Origin: JBEVNX01 sp040507895
GTDB taxonomy: Bacteria; Desulfobacterota; Binatia; JACPRU01
Assembly: GCA_040507895.1 (NCBI GenBank)
Contig: JBEVNX010000103.1
Location: 1 to 10,760, forward strand
Direction of reading: 5' to 3'
DNA: 10,760 nucleotides
The position numbers and the translations under genes were made by a program. Below the pieces are notes generated by a model. That model saw nothing but the letters and a program-made list of their open reading frames with translations. It was not told where the DNA came from and searched no databases. Below are positions 1-7,058 of this stretch, one piece after another. The stretch's first letter is position 1. Each line of letters opens with the position of its first letter.

Positions 1-723
1 CGGCGCGCGGCGCACGGCGCGAGGCGCCTCGAACGTGGTGATGCGCTGGCCTTCGGCGGCGATCAAGGCACGGGTGATCACCGCGGTGAGCTCCTCGAGG
101 TTTCCCGGCCAATCGCGTTCGGCGAGTCGTCGAAGCGCGGCGTCGTCGATCGGCGGCTCGACAAGCGCGAGCTCCTCACAGAGCTGCGCCGCCAACGCCG
201 TCGCGATCGCGGGGATCTCCGCTCGCCGCGCGGCCAGCGGCGGCAGCGGGATCGTCAAAGCGGAAAGTCGATGGCGGAGCGCGGGCAGCAACTCGGTGCC
301 TCGGGAACCTTCGTCGGACTGCGCCAACAACCGGATGGCAATCGCCCGGCCGTCACGGAGGGTTCCCTCGGCGCTCCAGCGCAGCAACCGCTCTTGAACC
401 GCAGCCGTCTGACGCTCGATGCGTTCGACGTAGAGGCTCACGGTGTCGATCCCAGGATCGTCCGCGAGCGCCGAGCGCACCCGTTCCTCGATCTCGGGCG
501 ATCCAGGTAGCGTTTGGCGAACCGACACGAATCCCCGCGAATCGCCCTCTCCGTGCAGGGCTCTGCCGACCTCGTATGCGCCCGCGCCCGGGCCGCCGAG
601 CAGCCAGACCGGGTAGCGTACGCGACGCGCGCGCGAGGCTGCTGCAACTGCATCGGCGGTCAAGAACGGCGCCTGCAGAGCGTAGGACCAAGATCCAAGC
701 TCAAGAGCATCGTGACGATTCAC
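1..723 (-). CDS. NtrC-type (sigma-54 interaction) AAA+ domain protein with degenerate ATPase motifs, partial
   Basis: The frame reads from a GTG at 721-723 to the window edge (241 residues), so the C-terminus is missing. It aligns by eye with the sigma-54 activator AAA+ domain: WLLGGPGAGAYEVGRALH (residues 40-57) matches the Walker A region, FVSVRQTLP (about 65-73) matches FVAVNCAALP, VQERLLRW (109-116) follows the Walker B region, LPPLAARRAEIP (150-161) matches LPPLRERxxDIP, and DWPGNLEEL (204-212) matches the WPGNxREL motif. The Walker A lysine is alanine (A49), the Walker B Asp-Glu pair reads ER (100-101), and the ELFGHEKGAFTGA loop that contacts sigma-54 is absent. It is therefore unlikely to hydrolyse ATP or remodel sigma-54 holoenzyme in the standard way. 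A receiver or GAF domain could not fit before the AAA+ part; an HTH may lie beyond the edge. The start is uncertain because no strong Shine-Dalgarno precedes the GTG; an in-frame stop lies at 790-792. Confidence 0.72.
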   Translation of the reverse strand, partial: MNRHDALELGSWSYALQAPFLTADAVAAASRARRVRYPVWLLGGPGAGAYEVGRALHGEGDSRGFVSVRQTLPGSPEIEERVRSALADDPGIDTVSLYVERIERQTAAVQERLLRWSAEGTLRDGRAIAIRLLAQSDEGSRGTELLPALRHRLSALTIPLPPLAARRAEIPAIATALAAQLCEELALVEPPIDDAALRRLAERDWPGNLEELTAVITRALIAAEGQRITTFEAPRAVRRAP

Positions 724-894
724 AGCCAGCGGATATACCCCACCCCTCGGTCCGGAGATCCGTGGCGTTGGGGGAAGGTGCGCCAGCGGTCAACGGACGT
801 TCTCGAACCTCACATGGTTTTTTCGGCACTTCGGTCGCAGCGCGCCTTGAATGAGCGGCGAAGTCGCTGGCTCTGGCGATGGCGTTTCCCGACC

Positions 895-924
895 ACAGTA
901 GAAGGCCGATCGTAGGCGTGTCAA
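895..924 (-). promoter_or_regulatory. Candidate sigma-70-type promoter for the degenerate AAA+ gene
   Basis: On the minus strand a perfect TTGACA (919-924) is followed after 18 bases by TACTGT (895-900), a weak -10 box. It would give a leader of about 165 bases ahead of the GTG at 723. The perfect -35 in a GC-rich intergenic stretch is the main support. The leader (724-890) holds no convincing gene. Confidence 0.3.
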
Positions 925-955
925 GAAAAAGGCCGCAAATCCGCCGCAAAACGCT

Positions 956-1315
956 TCAACGGTTGCTCGGCATGAGGTTCGGATAACGGCGTGAGCGACG
1001 AGCTACCCAGCCTCCGAGAAGGCAGATCGATCCGAGCACCACCAAGAACCGGCCCCCACTTTGCACCACTTGGTAGAACTCGAGCTTGGCTCGGGCTACG
1101 TCACGCTCCTGGCGCTCCTCGTCGGGGGGCTCGAGGAGGTCGGCTTTCAGCCCCTGGCTGGGAAGCCGCGGGCCGGGGTGAAGCTCGAGGTATGCAGCAT
1201 ACGGTCGGGTGCGCACGGCACCCGTGACCCAGTTCCCGACGCCGAACAGAACGAGCAGGACGCCGCCCACGAACAACATGTTCTTGTACGGCGGCAGGCG
1301 TCGAGCCGTGACCAC
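956..1315 (-). CDS. Two-helix membrane protein of unknown function
   Basis: The frame encodes 119 residues from a GTG at 1313-1315; an in-frame ATG 12 codons later (1279) is an alternative start. Neither has a clear ribosome-binding site. Two hydrophobic stretches, roughly residues 13-34 (NMLFVGGVLLVLFGVGNWV is the core) and 86-105 (GGRFLVVLGSICLLGGWVA), look like transmembrane helices. Between them is a polar, acidic and basic segment of about 50 residues, including EPPDEERQERDVARAKLEF, that is probably helical. The short tail is basic (ARRSRR), so by the positive-inside rule the C-terminus is probably cytoplasmic and the middle segment would face the other side. I do not recognise the family. 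The gene is divergent from lipB, with about 118 bases between the starts, and no function can be inferred. Confidence 0.6.
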   Translation of the reverse strand: MVTARRLPPYKNMLFVGGVLLVLFGVGNWVTGAVRTRPYAAYLELHPGPRLPSQGLKADLLEPPDEERQERDVARAKLEFYQVVQSGGRFLVVLGSICLLGGWVARRSRRYPNLMPSNR

Positions 1316-1375
1316 GGCGGCAGTGTACGACTCGCGGATGCGACTGCCAAGCGCGCTGCGCGCTGGACTCGCGAA

Positions 1376-1404
1376 TTGTGACCGCGGATCACCTACGCTA
1401 TACG
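1376..1404 (+). promoter_or_regulatory. Candidate sigma-70-type promoter of the lipB operon, with a dyad in the spacer
   Basis: TTGTGA (1376-1381) and TATACG (1399-1404) are separated by exactly 17 bases, each matching four of six consensus positions. Transcription would start near 1411 and leave a short leader before the lipB ATG at 1434. GTGA (1378-1381) and TCAC (1389-1392) form an inverted repeat around CCGCGG that overlaps the -35 and spacer, a position suited to an operator; a regulator is not implied by sequence alone. Confidence 0.45.
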
Positions 1405-1433
1405 CAGAATTTCCTGCTCGCAGGGAGACGGCG

Positions 1434-2108
1434 ATGAACGGCGGCGTTTGGCAGGCACTCGGTACGGTTCCGTACCCGACCGGCTTGGCGATTCAGGAGC
1501 GAATCGCTGCCGAGCGCGCTTGCGGACTGCGGCCTGATACGTTGCTCCTGCTCGAACATCCCCCGACTATCACCCTCGGACGGCGGGCGGGCGCGGAAGA
1601 CGTATTGTGGGACCCGGGGCGTCTCGCTCGCGCGGGTATCGCTGTCGAGCGCGTGGGACGTGGCGGCCGTGCGACGTTCCACGGCCCCGGCCAGTTGATC
1701 GGCTACTCGATCGCTCGTCTGTCGAGCCAAGGCCGCGGCGTGCGGCGCTTCGTCTCGGGAATCGAAGCTCTGTTGCTCGACGTCGCGCGGGTCTTCGAGG
1801 TGACTGCCTCGCGGCGCCCCGGTCATCCGGGGATCTGGGTCGCCGACCGCAAGCTCGCCTCGATCGGGATCGAGGTGCGTCGCGGCGTCAGCCGGCACGG
1901 CTTCGCACTGCACGTCGACGTGGACCCACGCCCGTTCGCAGCGATCGTCCCGTGTGGAATGCCTCGACTCGAGGTCACCGATCTGACGCGGGAAGCGCAT
2001 GCGCGAATTTCGATCGAGATGGCGGCGCGAGCCGTTTTGGCCGCCTGGCGGCTGCAGTTCGGCGAGATCGAGGAGGAGGCCCCGGATGGGCTCGACGCTG
2101 CTGGTTGA
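1434..2108 (+). CDS. lipB: Lipoyl(octanoyl) transferase LipB
   Basis: LipB moves an octanoyl group from acyl carrier protein to a lysine on lipoyl domains of 2-oxoacid dehydrogenases and the glycine cleavage H protein, the first step of de novo lipoate assembly in the cytoplasm. The 224-residue length is normal. Family hallmarks are visible: LLLLEHPPTITLGRRA (37-52), the GRGGRATFHGPGQLIGY block (75-91), the catalytic lysine in DRKLASIGI (K140) and the catalytic cysteine in PCGMP (C174). The ATG at 1434 is chosen because AGGGAG lies just upstream (1422-1427) and because the homologous region starts here; the frame stays open further upstream into the divergent gene, but that part has no homology. 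It is the first gene of a plus-strand cluster and its last 23 bases overlap the next gene. No lipA is present in the window. Confidence 0.95.
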   Translation: MNGGVWQALGTVPYPTGLAIQERIAAERACGLRPDTLLLLEHPPTITLGRRAGAEDVLWDPGRLARAGIAVERVGRGGRATFHGPGQLIGYSIARLSSQGRGVRRFVSGIEALLLDVARVFEVTASRRPGHPGIWVADRKLASIGIEVRRGVSRHGFALHVDVDPRPFAAIVPCGMPRLEVTDLTREAHARISIEMAARAVLAAWRLQFGEIEEEAPDGLDAAG

Positions 2109-2856
2109 GACGCGTGATCAGGTGCAGTGGCTGACGTTGAACCGTCCAGAGCGGCGTAACGCTCTCGATCGCGAAATCATGACTGCCCTGAGGGAGGCGA
2201 TCGTCAAAGGCGGCGGCGATTCGGCCGTTCGCGTGCTCGTGGTCGCCGGGGCCGGCGGAGCGTTCTCTGCGGGGGCCGATCTCAAAGCCAACCGTGAGGT
2301 GCCCGCGCAGGAAGATGTGCTCGAGGTCTACTACAATCCGGTGATCCGCGCGATCCGTCACGCAAGGAAGCCGGTCATCGCCGCGGTGGACGGTGTGGCA
2401 GCGGGTTACGGCTGCTCGCTCGCGCTCGCCTGCGACATTCGGCTCGTGTCGCAGCGCGCCCGGTTGTCCGTGATCTTCATCAAGGTCGGCCTCGGGCTCG
2501 ACGGCGGGGCGAGCTACTTCCTGCCGCGCTTGGTCGGGTTGCGGGCCTACGAGCTCGCGTTGACCGGCGGCATGGTCGAAGCTGCGGAGGCGGAACGAAT
2601 CGGCTTGGTGAACCACGTGTTTCCCGTCGACGGCTTCGCCGAGCGCGTCCAGAGCTATGCCGCGGGGCTCGCGGGTCAGGCGCCCATCGCCATGGGGAAA
2701 ATCAAACAGTCGATCGATCGCGCGCTGGATGCTGGCCTCGACGAGGTGCTCGAGAGCGAGCGGCATCACCAGCAGGAGGTTCTGCGCACCGAAGACTTCA
2801 ACGAAGGCGTGCGGGCGTTCCTCGAGAAGCGCGCGGCCGTCTACAAGGGGCGCTAA
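2086..2856 (+). CDS. Enoyl-CoA hydratase/isomerase family protein, PaaG-like
   Basis: This 256-residue crotonase-fold protein would act on an acyl-CoA thioester. The start is the ATG at 2086, preceded by an excellent AGGAGGAGG (2071-2079) located inside lipB. Oxyanion-hole segments are present at AFSAGADL (59-66) and AAGYG (105-109). The two glutamates that hydrate enoyl-CoA in classical enoyl-CoA hydratases are not conserved: their positions hold S111 (GYGCSLALA) and F121 (FIKVGLGLDGG). The segment GLGLDGGASYFLPRLVG instead resembles the GLVPDSGG-type motif of PaaG-like isomerases, where an Asp (here D129) is retained, so isomerase or other crotonase chemistry is more likely than plain hydration. 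The substrate is unknown. Its stop codon overlaps the meaB start (TAATG), which implies cotranscription and coupled translation. Confidence 0.88.
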   Translation: MGSTLLVETRDQVQWLTLNRPERRNALDREIMTALREAIVKGGGDSAVRVLVVAGAGGAFSAGADLKANREVPAQEDVLEVYYNPVIRAIRHARKPVIAAVDGVAAGYGCSLALACDIRLVSQRARLSVIFIKVGLGLDGGASYFLPRLVGLRAYELALTGGMVEAAEAERIGLVNHVFPVDGFAERVQSYAAGLAGQAPIAMGKIKQSIDRALDAGLDEVLESERHHQQEVLRTEDFNEGVRAFLEKRAAVYKGR

Positions 2857-3839
2857 TGGACCGCGCGAACCGCGAGGAGCTGATCGGCCGCATGCTCGAA
2901 GGCGACCGGGTATCGCTCGCCAAGCTGATCACGCTGGTCGAGAACCGCGATCCCGATACCCGCAAGGTCATGAGCGCTGTGTACGAGCGGGCGGGCCGCG
3001 CCTACGTGGTCGGAATCACGGGGCCGCCGGGCGCGGGGAAGTCGACACTCGTCGATCGCCTGATCGCGCGGCTACGCGGCGAGGGCTCGAGCGTCGGCGT
3101 CGTCGCGGTCGACCCGTCGAGTCCGTTCAGCGGCGGAGCCGTTCTCGGCGACCGCATTCGCATGCAGGCGCACTTTCTCGACGACGGGGTGTTCATCCGC
3201 AGCCTATCGACGCGCGGTCGCCACGGCGGCCTCGCCCGCGCGACCCGCGACGTGGTGCGCCTGCTCGACGCGTCGGGCAAGGATTTCGTGCTCGTCGAGA
3301 CGGTCGGCGTGGGACAAACGGAGCTCGACATCATGGAGCTCGCCGAGACGACGTTGGTGATCCTAGTGCCGGAGGCGGGCGACACCGTGCAGGTGATGAA
3401 GGCGGGCTTGCTCGAGATCGCGGACGTGTTCGTGGTGAACAAGGCAGACCGCGAGGGAGCCGACCGGATGGTGGGCGAGCTCGAGCGCATGCTACACATG
3501 TTACCGGCGCAGGGCGCGTGGGAGGTGCCGGTGCTCGCCACCAAGGCCAATCAAGACGTAGGCATTGCCGAGCTGCTCGCGGCGATCCGCACGCATCGTG
3601 ATCATCGCCGTGCCCACTCCGAATCGGAGCACGCGCGTCAAGGCCGGCGTCGCGAGGTCTACGACATCGCCGAAGAGGAGCTCGCGGCGCGACTGCGCCA
3701 AGCGATGAACGACGGCGAATTCGAGGATGTTCTCTCCCGGGTCGACCGCCAGGAAATGGACCCTTATGGAGCCGCCGGAGAGGTGCTCGAAGATCGCCAG
3801 CGGCTGGAGGCGATCTTGAGCTCGGTGCGCGGCGGCTGA
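2856..3839 (+). CDS. meaB: Methylmalonyl-CoA mutase-associated GTPase MeaB (ArgK family)
   Basis: MeaB is a P-loop GTPase that loads and protects the B12 cofactor of methylmalonyl-CoA mutase, and its old name ArgK (arginine/ornithine transport ATPase) is obsolete. The 327 residues contain the P-loop GITGPPGAGKST (53-64, K62), the VAVDPSSPFSGGAVLGDRIRM block (84-103) diagnostic of the family, FVLVETVGVGQTE (144-156) as switch/Walker B region, and the guanine-specificity motif NKAD (195-198). A C-terminal helical extension of about 90 residues corresponds to the dimerisation arm. It starts at the ATG that shares a base with the stop of the crotonase gene, with AAGGGG a few bases upstream. No mutase subunit is in the window, so the partner must be encoded elsewhere; the neighbouring crotonase fits acyl-CoA catabolism feeding propionyl-CoA. 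Confidence 0.95.
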   Translation: MDRANREELIGRMLEGDRVSLAKLITLVENRDPDTRKVMSAVYERAGRAYVVGITGPPGAGKSTLVDRLIARLRGEGSSVGVVAVDPSSPFSGGAVLGDRIRMQAHFLDDGVFIRSLSTRGRHGGLARATRDVVRLLDASGKDFVLVETVGVGQTELDIMELAETTLVILVPEAGDTVQVMKAGLLEIADVFVVNKADREGADRMVGELERMLHMLPAQGAWEVPVLATKANQDVGIAELLAAIRTHRDHRRAHSESEHARQGRRREVYDIAEEELAARLRQAMNDGEFEDVLSRVDRQEMDPYGAAGEVLEDRQRLEAILSSVRGG

Positions 3840-3857
3840 CCGGAGCGGGAGCCCGCG

Positions 3858-4622
3858 ATGCCGGAGGTGATGGAAAGCTCGAGGGCCCGCGCGGGGCGGC
3901 TCGTCGCTGTCGGCGACGTCCACGGTTGCGTCGACGAGCTGTCGACGATGCTCGATGCGATCGCGCCCGCGGCCGCCGACACCATCGTGTTCCTCGGCGA
4001 CTACGTGGATCGAGGGCCGAGCTCGCGCGACGTGATCGATCGCCTGATCGCGCTGCGCGATTCCGGCACCTGCAGCACGGTGTTCCTGCGCGGCAATCAC
4101 GAGGACATGTTTCTCGCCTTCCTCGGCGAAGAGGGGCGGCACGGCGACGTCTTCCTCTTCAATGGAGGGCGAATGACTCTGGCGAGCTACGGCTTGGCCG
4201 CCTACTCGCGAGGAGAAGACGCTCGGGCGAAGCTGCCGGAGTCCCATCTCGCCTTTCTCCGAGGGCTCGAGCTTCACCATCTCGCCGATCCGTTCTTGTT
4301 CGTCCACGCTGGGATCTCGCCCCTTCGCTCGCTCGAAGAGCAACGTGAAGAGGATTTGCTTTGGATCCGCGAGGAGTTCATCCGCAACCGCCACCGGCTG
4401 CCGCAAACCGTCGTATTCGGGCACACGCCTCAGCGCGAGGTGTTGTGGCACCTGCCGTTCAAGATCGGCCTCGACACGGGATGCGTATACGGCAACAAGC
4501 TGTCGTGCCTCGATTTCACGTCCGGAACGCTGCTGCAGGTGGAGCGCGCGTCGCGCAAAGTAAAGCGGCAGGACGTTTCAGCGGACATCGTGCGCTTGAA
4601 GGAGCGTGCCCGGCGGGCATAG
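3858..4622 (+). CDS. PPP-family metallophosphoesterase (serine/threonine phosphatase or ApaH-like)
   Basis: The 254-residue protein carries the full set of PPP-family metal-binding motifs: GDVHG (19-23), GDYVDRG (47-53), RGNHE (78-82), VHAG (149-152) and FGHTP with H189. These coordinate two metal ions for phosphoester hydrolysis. Bacterial members of this size include PrpA/PrpB-type protein phosphatases and ApaH-like diadenosine tetraphosphatases; the sequence alone does not say which. It has no signal peptide and should be cytoplasmic. It lies 18 bases after meaB, with GGAGCGGGAG (3842-3851) just before the ATG, and is probably the fourth gene of the lipB operon. The tail after about 240 is basic (RLKERARRA). 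Confidence 0.9.
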   Translation: MPEVMESSRARAGRLVAVGDVHGCVDELSTMLDAIAPAAADTIVFLGDYVDRGPSSRDVIDRLIALRDSGTCSTVFLRGNHEDMFLAFLGEEGRHGDVFLFNGGRMTLASYGLAAYSRGEDARAKLPESHLAFLRGLELHHLADPFLFVHAGISPLRSLEEQREEDLLWIREEFIRNRHRLPQTVVFGHTPQREVLWHLPFKIGLDTGCVYGNKLSCLDFTSGTLLQVERASRKVKRQDVSADIVRLKERARRA

Positions 4623-4630
4623 ACGCCGGG
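4609..4630 (+). repeat. GC-rich inverted repeat at the end of the phosphatase gene
   Basis: CCCGGCG (4609-4615) and CGCCGGG (4624-4630) are perfect complements with an 8-base loop holding the TAG stop of the phosphatase gene. No T-run follows, so it is not a standard intrinsic terminator. It could be an attenuating or 3'-end-stabilising hairpin, or chance in GC-rich DNA. Its right arm overlaps the ribosome-binding site of the possible small ORF that follows, so folding might hide that site. Confidence 0.3.
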
Positions 4631-4644
4631 GAGGCGGGGCGCGG

Positions 4645-4755
4645 GTGTCGCCGCGCGGAAGACGCAAGCCGCTAGCGCCCGAGCCGGAACCCCACGTCGA
4701 CGAGGATCTCGGCACCGCGGCGTACGGCATCGCCTGGGCGTTCGTGAAGAAGTAA
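4645..4755 (+). CDS. Possible 36-residue small protein
   Basis: A GTG at 4645, preceded ten bases earlier by GGGGAGG (4628-4634), opens a frame ending in TAA at 4753-4755. The product begins with a basic SPRGRRK stretch, continues through a Pro/Glu segment (PLAPEPEPHVDEDLG) and ends in TAAYGIAWAFVKK, which could be a short amphipathic or membrane-touching helix. It is 22 bases after the phosphatase gene on the same strand, so it could be the last gene of that operon. I do not recognise it. It could equally be the last codons of a vanished gene. The evidence is only a plausible ribosome-binding site, position and coherent amino-acid composition. Confidence 0.3.
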   Translation: MSPRGRRKPLAPEPEPHVDEDLGTAAYGIAWAFVKK

Positions 4756-4775
4756 GCTCGCGCGCGGGTCGAACG

Positions 4776-5318
4776 ATGCGCGCGATGACGGTCACGGAAT
4801 GGTGCGAGCCGTGGGACATGCGGCTCATGGATCCTTCCCGACGGTGGATTGGGTCGAAGAAGGCGGCCACCAACGGGAGGGGAGCGGGACGTCATCTACG
4901 ATCCGGTGGGTGGAGAGATCTTCGATCTCTCCACCAAGGTGATCACCTTCGGGGGCCGCTTCCTGGTGATCGGCTTCGCCTCCGGAAAGATTCCGTCGAT
5001 CCAAGCCAATCGAATCCTGCTGAAAAAACATTTCGATCGTCGGCTTGCACTGGGCGCATACCGAACGCACGATCCTGCGAAGATCGGCGAAGCCAACGCC
5101 GAGCTGTTTGCGCTCTACGAGAAGGGCGCGATCCGACCCGTGGTCTCGTCGGTTCGCCCGCTCGCCGAGGCGGCCGCTGCTCTAGAGGAATCGCGTCCCG
5201 CCGCAGCGTCGGCAAGATGGTGCTGATTCCGCAGCGCGAAGAGAGTGCCTTAAGCGAGGAGGCGGCGGCGCACCAGGGCCGTAGCGATCGAATACGAAAC
5301 CGCGCCGTAGCCGACTAG
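4776..5318 (+). pseudogene. Remnant of an NADPH:quinone oxidoreductase (zinc-type MDR family) gene
   Basis: Three pieces of one gene can be read. The frame from ATG 4776 gives MRAMTVTEWCEPWDMRLMD, a typical MDR oxidoreductase N-terminus, then an unrecognisable PSRRWIGSK, then KAATNGRGA. At 4886-4888 an extra G (GCGGGAC where GCGGAC is expected) shifts to the frame that encodes DVIYDPVGGEIFD, FGGRFLVIGFASGKIP, GAYRTHDP and AIRPVVSSVRPLAEAAAALEE, the C-terminal part of the family. Near 5190 a missing base (GAATCGCG where GAACTCGCG is expected) restores the first frame, giving ASRRSVGKMVLIPQ, the usual C-terminus. Family members are about 325 residues with DVxYDPVGG near residue 210, so roughly 180 codons are missing between codons 19 and 30. 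The recognisable part ends near 5234; the open frame runs to a stop at 5316-5318 inside the convergent permease gene. No working enzyme is expected. Confidence 0.82.
4909..4935. repeat. Perfect 12-bp inverted repeat with 3-base loop
   Basis: GGTGGAGAGATC (4909-4920) and GATCTCTCCACC (4924-4935) are exact reverse complements around TTC. The structure lies inside the oxidoreductase remnant (it spells GGEIFDLST in the relevant frame), 21 bases after the first frameshift. No T-run follows on either strand. It may be a chance product of the codons, a mutational hotspot, or a site that gained a role after the gene decayed. Confidence 0.6.
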
Positions 5319-6022
5319 GACCGAGAGATCGAGCGTCGCATGTGCAGGCCAGCCCCCGGTCATCAACGGGCGGATGAGCTCGACGGCGTGGGTGAGTGGC
5401 AGAAACGCCGCGGCCGAGCGGAGAGGCGGCGGCAGGCCCTCCAGGGGAAAGAAGACGCCGCAGAAGAGCATCATCGGCGTCACCACCAGCGTCACGTAAT
5501 AGACAAAGAACTCGTAGTTCTTGGAGATCGCCGTGACGACCAGTGCCATCGCGGCGAAGCACGTGCCGACGAGCAGCGCGATCGGCAGCACGAGCAGCGC
5601 CTGGGGCCCGCGCACGATGCCGAGCCCCGCCGCGACGACGAGGATCGCACTGGCGCTGAAGAGGCTCTTGGTCCCCGCCCAGATCGTCTCGCCCAAGACG
5701 ATGTCGTCGACGTCGAGCGGCGCGGCGAGCATTCCGGCCCAGGTTTGCTGCGTGGTCATGCGCGTGTACGCGGAGTAGAGCGCTTCGAAGGTCGCCGTAT
5801 TCATCGCGCTTGAACAGACGATCCCGGACGCCAGGAACGTGATGTACGGCATGCCTTCCATCGTCCCGACGAAGCGACCGAGGCCATATCCCAGGGCGAG
5901 CAGGTAGAGCAGCGGGTCGCCGAAGTTCCCGACCAGCGACGGGATCGAGAGCTTGCGCCACACCAGCAGATGCCGTTGCCAGACCGGCAGCCAACGCGCG
6001 CTCGGCAGGGGGAGCGAGCGAC

Positions 6023-6026
<4 letters not shown>
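5250..6026 (-). CDS. ABC-2 type transporter permease, NodJ/DrrB-like
   Basis: This 258-residue membrane protein is the channel half of an exporter whose ATPase is encoded just upstream. After a polar N-terminus with an amphipathic RHLLVWRKL stretch there are about six hydrophobic segments, near residues 34-52, 61-80, 120-138, 141-168, 172-194 and 232-252, the usual ABC-2 arrangement. The region around TTQQTWAGMLAAPLDVDDIV (91-110) corresponds to the cytoplasmic coupling part of NodJ-like permeases, and FFPLEGLPPPLR (182-193) is the common motif before the last helix. The ATG (6024-6026) overlaps the ATPase stop (6023-6025) as ATGA, so the two are translationally coupled. The substrate cannot be read: NodJ exports lipo-oligosaccharide, DrrB an antibiotic, and others polysaccharides or lipids. 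Confidence 0.9.
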
Positions 6027-6955
<929 letters not shown>

Positions 6956-6965
6956 GATCGGATTC

Positions 6966-6997
6966 AGGATAACGACTGCGCGGGCGAGCAATGTCAA
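6966..6997 (-). promoter_or_regulatory. Candidate promoter of the ABC exporter operon
   Basis: On the minus strand a perfect TTGACA (6992-6997) precedes TATCCT (6966-6971). The 20-base spacer is longer than the usual 16-18, which weakens the call. The -10 box ends ten bases before the ATG at 6955, so transcription would start at or within a few bases of that ATG, consistent with the missing Shine-Dalgarno. Confidence 0.3.
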
Positions 6998-7058
6998 CGG
7001 CCGAGATCGGCGTCAGCCAGCACGAGTCCACCGTCACCTTACGGCGCTTCCCGGCACG

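Noticed and set aside
701..949. 82-codon minus-strand frame upstream of the degenerate AAA+ gene
   Set aside because: Overlaps the candidate promoter and leader, with no homology signal or ribosome-binding site.
1378..1392. CRP-like site (TGTGA...TCAC) in the lipB promoter
   Set aside because: The spacer between half-sites is seven bases rather than six and the last A is missing, so it was kept only as a generic dyad.
1398..2000. 200-codon minus-strand frame opposite lipB
   Set aside because: Antisense shadow of lipB without domain signal.
1975..2769. 264-codon minus-strand frame opposite the crotonase
   Set aside because: Its composition is His/Arg/Asp-rich, as expected from the antisense of a GC-rich gene, and the plus-strand protein is clearly real.
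2657..3601. 314-codon plus-strand frame overlapping the crotonase and meaB
   Set aside because: Extremely Arg-rich shadow of meaB in another frame; the meaB P-loop and NKAD motifs settle the true frame.
3501..4451. 316-codon minus-strand frame opposite meaB and the phosphatase
   Set aside because: It is the complement of two well-supported genes, with no recognisable domain or ribosome-binding site.
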